Shown here: positions 36,020 through 44,923 of the stretch, one piece after another
Layout of the letters: the number at the start of each line of letters is the position of its first letter
Numbering within the stretch: position 1 is the first letter of the stretch
DNA from: Marinobacter koreensis
GTDB taxonomy: Bacteria > Pseudomonadota > Gammaproteobacteria > Pseudomonadales > Oleiphilaceae
Reading direction: 5' to 3'
Assembly (NCBI RefSeq): GCF_023156285.1
Contig: NZ_JAKZAJ010000004.1
Span: 434,001-498,000, forward strand
DNA: 64,000 nucleotides
Translations under genes and position numbers: made by a program
The notes under the pieces: generated by a model
The model's database searches: none
What the model saw: the letters and a program-made list of their open reading frames with translations, nothing else
What the model was told of the DNA's origin: nothing

Positions 36020-38158
36020 GTGTCGGCAGAGCCTACGGTTGAAGGTCTGGCGGAAGAGCTCAGTACCTATCTGGATACCACTCGCATCAACCAGGTGCGA
36101 CGGGCCTACTATTACGCCGAACAGGCCCACGAAGGGCAGATGCGCAAAAGCGGCGATCGCTATATTACCCACCCGTTGGCCGTTGCCAGAATCCTCGCGG
36201 ACCTGAGGCTGGACCATCAGAGCCTGATGGCTGCCATGCTCCACGATGTCATCGAAGATACCGGAATTCCCAAGGATGCCCTGACCGAACAGTTTGGCGA
36301 GGATGTCGCCGAGCTTGTCGATGGCGTCAGCAAACTGACCCAGATTGAATTCCGCTCCCGGGCCGAGGCCCAGGCGGAGAACTTCCAGAAAATGACGCTG
36401 GCCATGGCCCGGGATATCAGGGTCATCCTGGTGAAGCTTGCCGACCGGTTGCACAACATGCGGACGCTTGGCCCGATGCCCTACGAGAAGCGTCAGCGAA
36501 TCGCCACGGAAACCCTCGATATCTATGCCCCCATTGCCAATCGCCTGGGCATGCACTCCATCTGTACCGAGCTTGAGGATCTGGGATTCTCGTCCCTGTA
36601 TCCCATGCGGGCCAAATACATATCCAAGGCCGTCAACAAGCTCCGGGGCAGCCATCGTGAGATCATCGAGGAGATACGGGGCAAGCTGCAGGAAAAGCTG
36701 GAAGAACGGGGATTGCCCGGCCGTATCCTTGGCCGCGAGAAGCACCTGAACAGCATCTACAACAAGATGAAGTTCAAGCACAAATCCTTCCATGAAATCA
36801 TGGATGTGTACGCCTTCCGAATCATTACCGACACCGAGGACGACTGCTATCGCATCCTTGGCGCCGTGCACAGCCTCTACAAACCACTGCCGGGCCGGTT
36901 CAAGGACTACATTGCCATGCCCAAGGCCAATGGTTACCAGTCGCTGCACACCACCCTGTTCGGCATGCATGTGAATATCGAGATCCAGATCCGCACCGAG
37001 GAGATGGAGCATATTGCCAACAACGGCATTGCGGCCCACTGGATGTACAAGAACGAGCCGTCGAACGTCACCAGCGTCAACCAGGCCCGTGTCGACCGTT
37101 GGGTGAAGGGGCTGATGGAGATGCGTGAGCGTGCCGATGACTCGCTGGAGTTCATCGAGCACGTGAAGGTGGATCTGTTCCCGGACGAAATCTACGTGTT
37201 CACGCCCAAAGGCCGGATCATGGAGCTTCCCAGCGGTGCTACACCGGTGGACTTTGCTTATGCCATCCATACGGATATCGGTAATGCGGCGGTGGCATGC
37301 CGGATCAATCGCAATCTGGCGTCCCTGAGCCAGCCCCTGCAGAGTGGGCAGACGGTGGAAATCATCACTGCTCCGGGCGCGCGCCCCAATCCCGCCTGGC
37401 TCAGTTTTGTCATCACAGGCAAGGCGCGGAGCAGCATCCGTCACGTCCTGAAAACCCAGAAACGGGCGGAGTCGCTGGAGCTTGGACGAACGTTGCTCAA
37501 ACGGTCCCTCAAAGGCTTCGGAGCCAAACTGGCGGATATCAGTGACGCCCAGAAGCAGGCCGTGGTCAACCATAACCAGGTCAACAGCTTCGACGATCTG
37601 ATCAGCGACATCGGGCTGGGCAATCGCATGGCCTATCTGGTGGCGCGCCAGCTGGTTGCCGATGCGGACAGCGACGGTCTTGAAGCCTCCGGCGATGAAC
37701 GCAACGTGGATCGCACGCCTGTCACGATCAGCGGCACCGAAGGGCTGCTGGTGAAATTCGCCAGCTGCTGTAAGCCCATTCCCGGCGATCCGGTTGTTGG
37801 CGTGATGGACTCCGGTAATGGCATGGTCATTCACTCCGATACCTGTTCACGTCTGCCGGACAGCGATGAGGGAAGGGCCCGTCTGACCCACCTCAAATGG
37901 GCCAAGGACATCACCGACGAGTTTTCCGTGGAGTTGCGGGTGGAGCTGGAGCGCCAGCGTGGTGTGATTGCTGAGGTGGCCAATGCGGTGGCCATGGCCG
38001 ATGGCAACATCGAGCGGATCAATGTCGAGGATCAGAACGCCAAGTTCGGTATCGTGAGTCTGGTGGTCCACGTGAACGGACGTAAACACCTTGCCCGGGT
38101 CATGCGCCGGATACGTAACATCCGGGCAGTGACCCACATAAACCGGGTACGGCATTAG
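36020..38158 (+). CDS. spoT: Bifunctional (p)ppGpp synthase/hydrolase SpoT
   Basis: A 712-residue RelA/SpoT enzyme. The hydrolase domain has the HD signature (HPLAVARILADL, then AAMLHDVIEDT), so hydrolysis is expected. The synthetase domain has KPLPGRFKDYIAMPKANGYQSLHT. TGS domain starts EIYVFTPKGRIMELPSGATPVDFAY (given in part), followed by the helical and CC/ZBD region (FASCCKPIPGDPVVG) and a C-terminal ACT domain with FSVELRVELER. Start GTG 36020 is chosen because GGAGG (36011-36015) precedes it. Retention of both domains classifies it as SpoT (Rel-type), not RelA. Confidence 0.96.
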   Translation: MSAEPTVEGLAEELSTYLDTTRINQVRRAYYYAEQAHEGQMRKSGDRYITHPLAVARILADLRLDHQSLMAAMLHDVIEDTGIPKDALTEQFGEDVAELVDGVSKLTQIEFRSRAEAQAENFQKMTLAMARDIRVILVKLADRLHNMRTLGPMPYEKRQRIATETLDIYAPIANRLGMHSICTELEDLGFSSLYPMRAKYISKAVNKLRGSHREIIEEIRGKLQEKLEERGLPGRILGREKHLNSIYNKMKFKHKSFHEIMDVYAFRIITDTEDDCYRILGAVHSLYKPLPGRFKDYIAMPKANGYQSLHTTLFGMHVNIEIQIRTEEMEHIANNGIAAHWMYKNEPSNVTSVNQARVDRWVKGLMEMRERADDSLEFIEHVKVDLFPDEIYVFTPKGRIMELPSGATPVDFAYAIHTDIGNAAVACRINRNLASLSQPLQSGQTVEIITAPGARPNPAWLSFVITGKARSSIRHVLKTQKRAESLELGRTLLKRSLKGFGAKLADISDAQKQAVVNHNQVNSFDDLISDIGLGNRMAYLVARQLVADADSDGLEASGDERNVDRTPVTISGTEGLLVKFASCCKPIPGDPVVGVMDSGNGMVIHSDTCSRLPDSDEGRARLTHLKWAKDITDEFSVELRVELERQRGVIAEVANAVAMADGNIERINVEDQNAKFGIVSLVVHVNGRKHLARVMRRIRNIRAVTHINRVRH

Positions 38159-38257
38159 AATCTTCGCCCCCTTGCCGGATCACGACCAAAGACCGGTTGA
38201 CAGGCCCTGTGCGCAGGGGCGAGCATTGGCGTTTTGAAAGAGAGGAACTCTGAAATC

Positions 38258-38644
38258 ATGACCAATAAGTCCGTTATCCAGACCGAGAACGCCCCTCAGG
38301 CAATCGGGACCTACTCGCAGGCCGTCAAGGCCGGAGACACGGTTTACCTTTCCGGTCAGATTCCCCTCGTGCCGGAAACCATGGAAGTGGTTGCGGGCGA
38401 TTTTGCCGCCAAGACCCGTCAGGTGTTCGAAAACCTCAAGGCCGTTTGTGAAGCCGCTGGCGGAGAGCTCAAGGACATCGTCAAACTGAACATCTACATG
38501 ACCGATCTTGCGAACTTTGCCACCGTCAATGAAATCATGGCGACCTATTTCCAGGAGCCCTATCCGGCCCGGGCAGCCGTTGGCGTTGCCGCGCTTCCCA
38601 AAGGCGTGCCCGTCGAGATGGAAGCGGTGATGGTGCTCAGTTAA
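38258..38644 (+). CDS. ridA: RidA family enamine/imine deaminase
   Basis: A 128-residue YjgF/YER057c/UK114 protein that hydrolyses reactive enamines made by PLP enzymes such as threonine dehydratase. The signatures are [22 protein letters not shown] (in part GTYSQAV and YLSGQIPL), the arginine in [25 protein letters not shown] and N in [13 protein letters not shown]. The order spoT-ridA matches that of pseudomonads. ATG 38258 follows a GAGAGGAAC site. The stop overlaps by eight bases with that of the convergent SDR gene. Confidence 0.95.
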   Translation: MTNKSVIQTENAPQAIGTYSQAVKAGDTVYLSGQIPLVPETMEVVAGDFAAKTRQVFENLKAVCEAAGGELKDIVKLNIYMTDLANFATVNEIMATYFQEPYPARAAVGVAALPKGVPVEMEAVMVLS

Positions 38645-39506
38645 GCATCTCGATCATTTCGCGGTACCCCGCCCGAAAGTCGGGGTACCGGAATTCAAAC
38701 CCCGTCTGCAACAAACTTCTGTTTGAACACCGCTTGCTGCCCGCACGTCCCCCGGTCCGGGCGTCCGGTTTCGGATTCTGGCAAGGCACCTGTTCCCGTA
38801 TCCAGTTCACTACCGTATCCAACCTGGCCGGCTCGCTGTCGCTGGCAACGTAGAGCCGGGCCAAAGGTTCGTCGCTCAGCGTCCGTTCAACGAGATGCTC
38901 AATCGCCCGTGCGGCGTCTGCTTCATGGATTCGGTTTGTGAAGGGTGCCGGACTCCCCGGATTGATGCCGCCTTTCAAAACCTCATCGAGAAAGCGTCTC
39001 CGGGACGGACCGTAGATGCCGCTGAAGCGAACGACGGTCGCCGGATGGCCGCTGTTGAGAGCGGTTTCCTCACCTTCGCGAATGCATTGACCGCTGCGGC
39101 GACCGGGCTCTGCGGGGCTGGTTTCGTCCACCCAGCTGTCGTCGTCCTGGCCGTAGACGCTGGTGCTGCTGATGAAAAACAGACGTTTCAGACGGGTGGT
39201 ACCCAGAGCCTTCAGAAGGTTGGACAAACCCGTCACATAGGCAGCGCGGTAGCCCGCTTCGTCGTAGCTGGATGGCGTCAGGCAATAGATAACGATATCC
39301 GGCTCCGATGGCAGCACTCCGCGCAAGGTGGCCGGATCTGTCAGGTCTGCGCTTATACCGGTGACGCCCTCAGGCACCTGGTTGCCGTGGCGACGTAGCC
39401 CGAAAACGTCGGCTCGCCTTGCCAGTCGTTGGGCAATCTCGCCGCCGAGCTTGCCGCAGCCTGCCAGCAGCACCCGTGGCCGTTGATCGCTTTCAGTGAT
39501 TGCCAT
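38637..39506 (-). CDS. NAD(P)-dependent epimerase-like SDR protein (YeeZ type)
   Basis: A 289-residue extended SDR. The N-terminal dinucleotide motif is [14 protein letters not shown] (GxGxxG form with C), followed by GISADLTDP (the acidic residue after strand), [25 protein letters not shown] with the catalytic Ser, but where YxxxK is expected the sequence runs [15 protein letters not shown], so the canonical Tyr-Lys pair is absent. [16 protein letters not shown] follows, as in YeeZ-type proteins. Such loss is known in members that act as non-catalytic or atypical NAD-binding proteins. Start 39506 is preferred; a TTG 39518 would add four residues. The exact role is unknown. Confidence 0.82.
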   Translation of the reverse strand: MAITESDQRPRVLLAGCGKLGGEIAQRLARRADVFGLRRHGNQVPEGVTGISADLTDPATLRGVLPSEPDIVIYCLTPSSYDEAGYRAAYVTGLSNLLKALGTTRLKRLFFISSTSVYGQDDDSWVDETSPAEPGRRSGQCIREGEETALNSGHPATVVRFSGIYGPSRRRFLDEVLKGGINPGSPAPFTNRIHEADAARAIEHLVERTLSDEPLARLYVASDSEPARLDTVVNWIREQVPCQNPKPDARTGGRAGSKRCSNRSLLQTGFEFRYPDFRAGYREMIEMLN

Positions 39507-39580
39507 AGACAATTTCAATCCTTATGCTTTGGTTCATAAATAACTGAAACTTCGACCCGTGGATCAGACCGGAGCTCGCC

Positions 39581-40540
39581 ATGACTCTTACCGAGTTACG
39601 ATACGTCGTTACCCTCGCTCGCGAAAGGCATTTTGGTCGCGCCGCCGAGCGTTGCCATGTCAGTCAGCCGACGCTCAGCGTGGCGGTGAAGAAGCTCGAG
39701 GATGAGCTGGGTATCCCGCTGTTTGAGCGTAGTAAAAGCAGTATCCGGGTCACGGAGAGCGGTCAACGTATTATTGAGCAGGCTCAGCGGGTTCTGGATC
39801 AGGTGAATGTCATCAAGGATATGGCTCTGGATGGCAAGAACCAGCTCAATTCGCCCCTGAAAGTCGGGGCGATCTACACCATCGGGCCCTACCTGTTCCC
39901 GCATCTGCTGCCGGAACTCCGGCGGGCGGCGCCAGATATGCCGCTCTACATCGAAGAAAACTACACGGCGAGCCTGCGTCAGAAACTCCGTCATTCGGAG
40001 CTGGACGCCATCATCATTGCGCTTCCTTTTGAGGAACCCGAGGTGCTTACCTTGCCGCTCTATGACGAGCCCTTCGTGGTTCTGTTACCTGCGGCTCACC
40101 CACTCGCCAAAAAGGAGCAGCTGACGGCCGAGGAACTGGCGAAGGAGCAGTTGTTGCTCCTCGGTCCCGGGCACTGTTTCCGGGATCAGGTTCTCGAATC
40201 CTGTCCGCCGCTGGTGGAAACCGTGACCAAACGGGTCGATCAGGGTTCGCCGGCACTGGTGACGGAGGGCAGTTCGCTGGAGACCATTCGACACATGGTG
40301 GCCTCGGGCCTGGGGATTACGGTGTTGCCCCTGTCAGCTGCAACGGGAATGCAGTATCAGGAGGATATCCTTGCGGTCCGGCCGTTTGCCCCGCCGGTGC
40401 CATTCCGGACGGTGGCGCTTGCCTGGCGTGTTACCTTTCCCAGACCCAAGGCGATTGATGTCCTCTCGCTGGCGGCCAGCCAGTGCCGGGTGATTGAGAA
40501 AGCCAAATCGGACACCCCGAACGTCACGGAAAGTGCCTGA
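39581..40540 (+). CDS. oxyR: Hydrogen peroxide-responsive regulator OxyR
   Basis: A 319-residue LysR-family regulator. The N-terminal winged HTH is LTELRYVVTLARERHFGRAA and HVSQPTLSVAVKKLEDELGIPLFER. In the effector domain, C199 and C208 (in GPGHCFRDQ and LESC) take exactly the positions of the redox disulphide pair of E. coli OxyR. This identifies it as OxyR, which senses peroxide and activates katG, ahpC and related genes. It lies immediately upstream of recG (nine bases), the same order as in Pseudomonas. The 74-base gap to the divergent SDR gene holds its promoter. Confidence 0.95.
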   Translation: MTLTELRYVVTLARERHFGRAAERCHVSQPTLSVAVKKLEDELGIPLFERSKSSIRVTESGQRIIEQAQRVLDQVNVIKDMALDGKNQLNSPLKVGAIYTIGPYLFPHLLPELRRAAPDMPLYIEENYTASLRQKLRHSELDAIIIALPFEEPEVLTLPLYDEPFVVLLPAAHPLAKKEQLTAEELAKEQLLLLGPGHCFRDQVLESCPPLVETVTKRVDQGSPALVTEGSSLETIRHMVASGLGITVLPLSAATGMQYQEDILAVRPFAPPVPFRTVALAWRVTFPRPKAIDVLSLAASQCRVIEKAKSDTPNVTESA

Positions 40541-40548
40541 GAAACGTC

Positions 40549-42624
40549 ATGACGTCACTGGATGACATTCCGGTCACCCAGCTCAAGGGGGTGGGAAATG
40601 CCCTGGCGGGCACGCTTGCCAGACTGGGTATTCACTCCCTGCAGGATTTGCTGTTCCATCTGCCTCACCGGTATGAGGATCGAACCCGGGTTATTCCCAT
40701 GGGCAACCTCCGAATCGGCGATGTCGCCGTTGTCGAGGGAGAGGTGGTCAAGACCGACCTGGTGATGGGGCGCCGGCGCAGTCTTCAGGTCACATTGCGA
40801 GACCGCAGCGGATTCCTGGTCATGCGTTTTTTCCACTTCAACGCTGCCCAGAAAAACCAGCTATCCGAGGGGGCGACCGTCCGGTGTTTTGGCGAAGTGC
40901 GCCCGGGCCGGGCCGGCTACGAATTCTATCATCCCGAGTATCAGGTCAACCCGCCCCCCATGCCCGCCGAGGGTGCCGCGACCCTGACCCCGGTCTATCC
41001 GTTGACTGAGGGTATCCAGCAGCCCAGGGTAAGAAATCTGTGTCAGCAGGCACTGACTTACCTGGATCGTTTTCCCATTCGTGACTGGTTGCCGCCGGAA
41101 TTGCTGTCGGACTATCAACTGCCGGGAATCACGGCGGCGGTAAGGCTGGTTCATGCGCCCCCGGCAGATGCGCCCGTGAACCTGTTGATGGAGGGGCGCC
41201 ATCCGGCCCAACAGCGCCTGGTGATGGAGGAGCTGCTGGCCCATCAGCTGAGCCTGCTGCAGGTGCGGGAACAGATCCAGGCCCGGTCGGCATTGCCTCT
41301 GTTGCCCACGGGCGATCTCTCCGAGCGCTTTCTGGAGGATTTACCGTTTGCCCTGACCGGTGCCCAGCAGCATGTTCTGGCGGATATCCGACAGGATCTC
41401 TCCCAGCCGGTGCCGATGCTCCGCCTTGTGCAGGGGGATGTCGGCTCGGGCAAGACCGTGGTTGCCGCCCTTGCCGCGCTTCAGGCCATCGGCTCGGGCG
41501 CGCAGGTTGCCCTGATGGCCCCCACCGAGATACTCGCGGAACAGCATTTCCAGAATTTCCGAAGCTGGCTGGAACCTCTGGGGGTCGAGCTGGCCTGGCT
41601 GTCGGGTAAGGTCAAAGGCAAGGCCCGTCAGGAGGCTCTGGCGCGTGTTCGCTCCGGCCAGGCCGCAGTGGTTATTGGCACCCATGCGCTGTTCCAGGAG
41701 GATGTGGCGTTTGACCGGCTGGCCCTGGTGATCGTTGATGAACAGCATCGCTTTGGTGTGCATCAGCGCCTGGCGTTGCGAGAAAAAGGCGTGGGAGGTT
41801 CGCTTGCGCCGCACCAGCTGATCATGACGGCAACGCCCATTCCGAGAACCCTCGCCATGAGCGCCTATGCCGACCTGGACACGTCCGTGATTGATGAACT
41901 GCCTCCCGGTCGAAAACCCATCGAGACCATCGTGATTCCAGACAGTCGTCGGGACGATGTCGTCGAGCGGGTTCGCAAGGCCTGTCAGGACGGTCGGCAG
42001 GCCTACTGGGTCTGTACCCTTATCGAGGAATCCGAGGCCCTGCAATGCCAGGCGGCGGAGGTGACGGCGGCAGAATTGGCGGACCGCTTGCCCGAGCTGG
42101 AGGTGGGGCTGGTGCATGGTCGGTTGAAGGCCCAGGAAAAGGCCGCCATCATGGATCGTTTCAAGACCGGCGAACTGGATTTGCTGGTGGCCACTACCGT
42201 GATCGAGGTGGGGGTCGATGTTCCGAACGCGTCCCTGATTATCATCGAAAATCCGGAGCGACTGGGTCTCGCCCAGTTGCACCAGCTACGAGGACGCGTG
42301 GGGCGGGGAGAACAGGCCAGCTTCTGTGTGTTGATGTACCATCCGCCCCTGTCTGCGAACGGCAAGGCGAGGCTCCAGGCCCTGCGGGACAGCCAGGATG
42401 GATTTTTTATCGCAGAGAAGGATCTGGAGATTCGTGGGCCGGGCGAAGTGTTGGGTACCAGGCAGACCGGTATGATGCAGTTCCGGTTGGCGGATTTCGA
42501 GCGGGATAAGGGCTGGATCGAGCCGGTTCGGGCGATGGCGCCGTCATTGATGGGCGATCCCCGGTGCGTCGCGGCGCTGATCGAGCGGTGGTTGGGAGAG
42601 AAGATTCGTTACGGTGATGTCTGA
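40549..42624 (+). CDS. recG: ATP-dependent DNA helicase RecG
   Basis: A 691-residue branch-migration helicase for stalled forks. The N-terminal wedge OB-fold (VTQLKGVGNALAGTL, then LLFHLPHRYEDRTR, GDVAVVEGEV) is followed by SF2 motifs: Walker A GDVGSGKTVVA, LMAPTEILAEQHF (Ia), the DEQH Walker B within VIVDEQHRFGVHQR, TATPIPRTLAMS (III), then VATTVIEVGVDVPNAS (V) and QLRGRVGRGEQ (VI). The C-terminal TRG motif region RQTGMMQFRLADF is present. It is transcribed with oxyR. Confidence 0.97.
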   Translation: MTSLDDIPVTQLKGVGNALAGTLARLGIHSLQDLLFHLPHRYEDRTRVIPMGNLRIGDVAVVEGEVVKTDLVMGRRRSLQVTLRDRSGFLVMRFFHFNAAQKNQLSEGATVRCFGEVRPGRAGYEFYHPEYQVNPPPMPAEGAATLTPVYPLTEGIQQPRVRNLCQQALTYLDRFPIRDWLPPELLSDYQLPGITAAVRLVHAPPADAPVNLLMEGRHPAQQRLVMEELLAHQLSLLQVREQIQARSALPLLPTGDLSERFLEDLPFALTGAQQHVLADIRQDLSQPVPMLRLVQGDVGSGKTVVAALAALQAIGSGAQVALMAPTEILAEQHFQNFRSWLEPLGVELAWLSGKVKGKARQEALARVRSGQAAVVIGTHALFQEDVAFDRLALVIVDEQHRFGVHQRLALREKGVGGSLAPHQLIMTATPIPRTLAMSAYADLDTSVIDELPPGRKPIETIVIPDSRRDDVVERVRKACQDGRQAYWVCTLIEESEALQCQAAEVTAAELADRLPELEVGLVHGRLKAQEKAAIMDRFKTGELDLLVATTVIEVGVDVPNASLIIIENPERLGLAQLHQLRGRVGRGEQASFCVLMYHPPLSANGKARLQALRDSQDGFFIAEKDLEIRGPGEVLGTRQTGMMQFRLADFERDKGWIEPVRAMAPSLMGDPRCVAALIERWLGEKIRYGDV

Positions 42625-42772
42625 TCGTCGTCTGTTGCGTGGAGATCTGCGTATGCAATCGGGCAGGCCAGGTTTTATGTCAAAAAATGGCCGGTGTCTT
42701 TGTTCTATACTGGAGCTGCCAGACCTGCAGTTCGAGTAGGGAGCGGGCCGATAGCAACATTTGGAGAACTTT

Positions 42773-44137
42773 ATGGAACTACCTGTCGCGGTACAGCAGG
42801 CCCTTGGGGAATCCGCTGCTGGCGTATCCCTGAGGCAGAGCGGGCAGGCAAACACAGAGGAACTGCTCAGGATGATTCTGCTCAGCGACGAGCAGGGTCA
42901 CTTGCAGGCAATCTGCCGGAAAAACGATCTGGTTGACCTCGAGCAGCTGAATAAGCGTCTGGGGCGCGATCTGAAGTTGATGAAGCGCCGGGAGCAGGTG
43001 AGAATCCGTGAGCGTGCCGGACTCAAGGAAATGCCCGCGCTGCCCTCCCTGACCGGATGGCCAACTGTTGTCGATGAGGCGGTGTACGATTTGCCGGCGG
43101 TCGCCCTGGAGTTGAGTGAACAGGGCATCGCCATGGTGATGCCTGCAGACGATTTCCGGTCCCTGGCAGAAAAGGCGGATCGTCTTTCCTTTGCGGTCGC
43201 AATCGATGCTATTCCGGTCAACCTGGACCAGCCCGGCATGGATCGGGATCAGCTGCATTCGGCCATCAAGAAGTTTACCGGCTTGAGGATCCAGCAGCGG
43301 CTCGAAGATACACTGGAATTGCCGCCTCTACCGGAAACAGCTCAACGGATCATTCATCTGCGGGTCAATCCCAATGCCGTTATGGGCGATCTGGTCGACA
43401 TTGTCGAGAGCGATCCGAGTCTTGCCGCCCAGGTGGTCAGCTGGGCGTCGTCGTCCTTTTATGCCGCAGCCGGACAGGTTCGTTCGGTGCACGATGCGGT
43501 TTCACGCGTGCTTGGCTTTGATCTTGTGATGAACCTGGCGATGGGGCTGTCGCTGGGACGCGCTCTGAAGCAACCGCAGGATCATCCGGATGGCTATGTG
43601 GATTACTGGCAGCAGGCCATCTGGCAGGCTCAGTCTGCCGGCATTCTCGCCAGTATGATGCCGCGTGACCGGCGGCCGATGTTCGGCCTGGCTTATCTCG
43701 CGGGCCTCCTGCATAACTTTGGATACCTGGTTCTGGCCCAGGTGTTTCCGCCTCACTTCAAACTGGTGTGTCGCTCGCTGGAGGTGAATCCACACATCGA
43801 TTCATCGGTGACGGAGCATCACCTGCTGGGTGTGACCCGGGAGCAGATTGCGGCCCAGCTCATGGAAAACTGGGGTATGCCGGACGAGGTGACCACCGCC
43901 ATCCGGTACCAGAAAAATCCCCAATACAAGGGGCCCTGTGACGTCTACGCGCGCCTGATCTGGCTCGGTCGCCAATTGCTTACCGCCCGGGGGATTGCCC
44001 TGGGTGCTGGTGAACCGGTGAGTGATTCGATCTATGACGAGCTTGGCCTGGACCGGGAACGTGTGGAAGAGCAGTTCGACGAACTGGTCCATAACAAGGA
44101 TAGCATCATGGCCATGGCCGGCATGATGAGCCAATAA
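42773..44137 (+). CDS. HDOD-domain protein with a YbaK-like N-terminus
   Basis: A 454-residue two-domain protein. Residues 1-160 resemble the YbaK/aminoacyl-tRNA deacylase fold (helix ALGESAAGVSLRQSG, strand LLRMILLSDEQGHLQAI, PSLTGWPTVVDEAVYDLPAVALELS). Residues 185-410 form an HDOD domain: LPPLPETAQRIIHLRVNPNAVMGDLVDIVESDPSLAAQVV (in part PETAQRI, VESDPSLAAQVV), SVHDAVSRVLGFDLVMNLAMGLSL, AYLAGLLHNFGYLVL. HDOD proteins bind signals or partner proteins rather than hydrolyse nucleotides. It follows recG as in Pseudomonas. ATG 42773 has TTGGAGAACTT with GGAG upstream. Confidence 0.88.
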   Translation: MELPVAVQQALGESAAGVSLRQSGQANTEELLRMILLSDEQGHLQAICRKNDLVDLEQLNKRLGRDLKLMKRREQVRIRERAGLKEMPALPSLTGWPTVVDEAVYDLPAVALELSEQGIAMVMPADDFRSLAEKADRLSFAVAIDAIPVNLDQPGMDRDQLHSAIKKFTGLRIQQRLEDTLELPPLPETAQRIIHLRVNPNAVMGDLVDIVESDPSLAAQVVSWASSSFYAAAGQVRSVHDAVSRVLGFDLVMNLAMGLSLGRALKQPQDHPDGYVDYWQQAIWQAQSAGILASMMPRDRRPMFGLAYLAGLLHNFGYLVLAQVFPPHFKLVCRSLEVNPHIDSSVTEHHLLGVTREQIAAQLMENWGMPDEVTTAIRYQKNPQYKGPCDVYARLIWLGRQLLTARGIALGAGEPVSDSIYDELGLDRERVEEQFDELVHNKDSIMAMAGMMSQ

Positions 44138-44150
44138 TCGCGCCTTCCAC

Positions 44151-44178
44151 AAAAAAGCCGGCCCGTGCCAGGGCCGGC
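44151..44178. terminator. Hairpin after the HDOD gene
   Basis: GCCGGCCC-GTGCCA-GGGCCGGC (44157-44178) preceded by six A residues. The T-run is on the minus strand, so it terminates leftward transcription best; for the HDOD gene it is a stable 3' hairpin without a T-run. Confidence 0.6.
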
Positions 44179-44435
44179 AAGCTCACCCGCTTATTGCAGA
44201 GTCGTCCAGACTTATCAGGAGAAAACAACGCAGGAGGCGCCTCGCAGAATTAAGCGCCTACTCACCTTTTAATTTAGACGACCCACCGAAAAATAAAAGT
44301 CAATGCTCTTGGCAGAAAAGAAATGAGTCTTTAGTCAGTTTTTCAGAAAAATCGAACTGACTGATTTTAAATACAAAATCTTTTGTGTGTCGGGGTCTTT
44401 ATTTACAAAATGTTACAAAAAACCGGTCTGACCAG
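44179..44435. other. AT-rich intergenic stretch without a gene
   Basis: No convincing coding frame. It is markedly AT-rich in its second half (44280-44435) and carries an imperfect dyad AGTCAGTTTTT / AAAATCGAACTGACT (44334-44365). It could hold an undetected small RNA or a promoter; nothing decisive was seen. Confidence 0.4.
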
Positions 44436-44903
44436 TTAGCCGGTTTCCTGAAATTGATGATGCCGGATAGCCGTTGCTGCGCGACGTATCTCGTCGGTAT
44501 GCGCCCGTTCCACATCGAAGCGTTCTTTGTCCAGCTTCTCGATAAAACGGCTGTCCGTCGCCTGTCGGGCTCTGTGGGTCGGCATATGTTGGAGTTTCTC
44601 GTGCACGGTCTGGAAGATTCGAAAGGGCGATTGCTCCAACAGGTCGGGCGCAACATGATCCAGAAGCCCCTTTAACCGGAGACACGCCTCGGAATATTCG
44701 ATCTGATCCTCTTCGACGGCGAGGGCGATCACCCGGATGCTGTCGATCATGTCCTGACGACGCTTCCGGCGGAATTCTGAAGCCTTTTCTTCTCTTCGCC
44801 GGTGCAGGTCAATGGTGTTCCATTGTTTCCGGATGAACAGAGCCAGGCACCCGATGGTCACAAGACCCGCGATAATCAGTGTCCATTGCAACCATGGGGG
44901 CAT
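44436..44903 (-). CDS. DUF2489 membrane-anchored protein
   Basis: A 155-residue protein. An N-terminal membrane helix (LQWTLIIAGLVTIGCLALFI) anchors a basic helical domain: RRREEKASEFRRKRRQDMIDSIRVIALAVEEDQIEYSEACLRLKGLLDHVAPDL is the DUF2489 signature (seen as DMIDSIRVIA and EDQIEYSEACLR). The rest is helical and charged. It is in the position after the HDOD gene where pseudomonads also carry it. Function unknown. It lies 20 bases downstream of the molybdopterin oxidoreductase gene in the same direction. Confidence 0.85.
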   Translation of the reverse strand: MPPWLQWTLIIAGLVTIGCLALFIRKQWNTIDLHRRREEKASEFRRKRRQDMIDSIRVIALAVEEDQIEYSEACLRLKGLLDHVAPDLLEQSPFRIFQTVHEKLQHMPTHRARQATDSRFIEKLDKERFDVERAHTDEIRRAATAIRHHQFQETG

Positions 44904-44923
44904 CGGGTAGTCTCCTCATCTAT

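Noticed and set aside
35996..37834. A 612-codon open frame antisense to spoT
   Set aside because: SpoT on the plus strand has all expected domains; the antisense frame has no recognisable motif.
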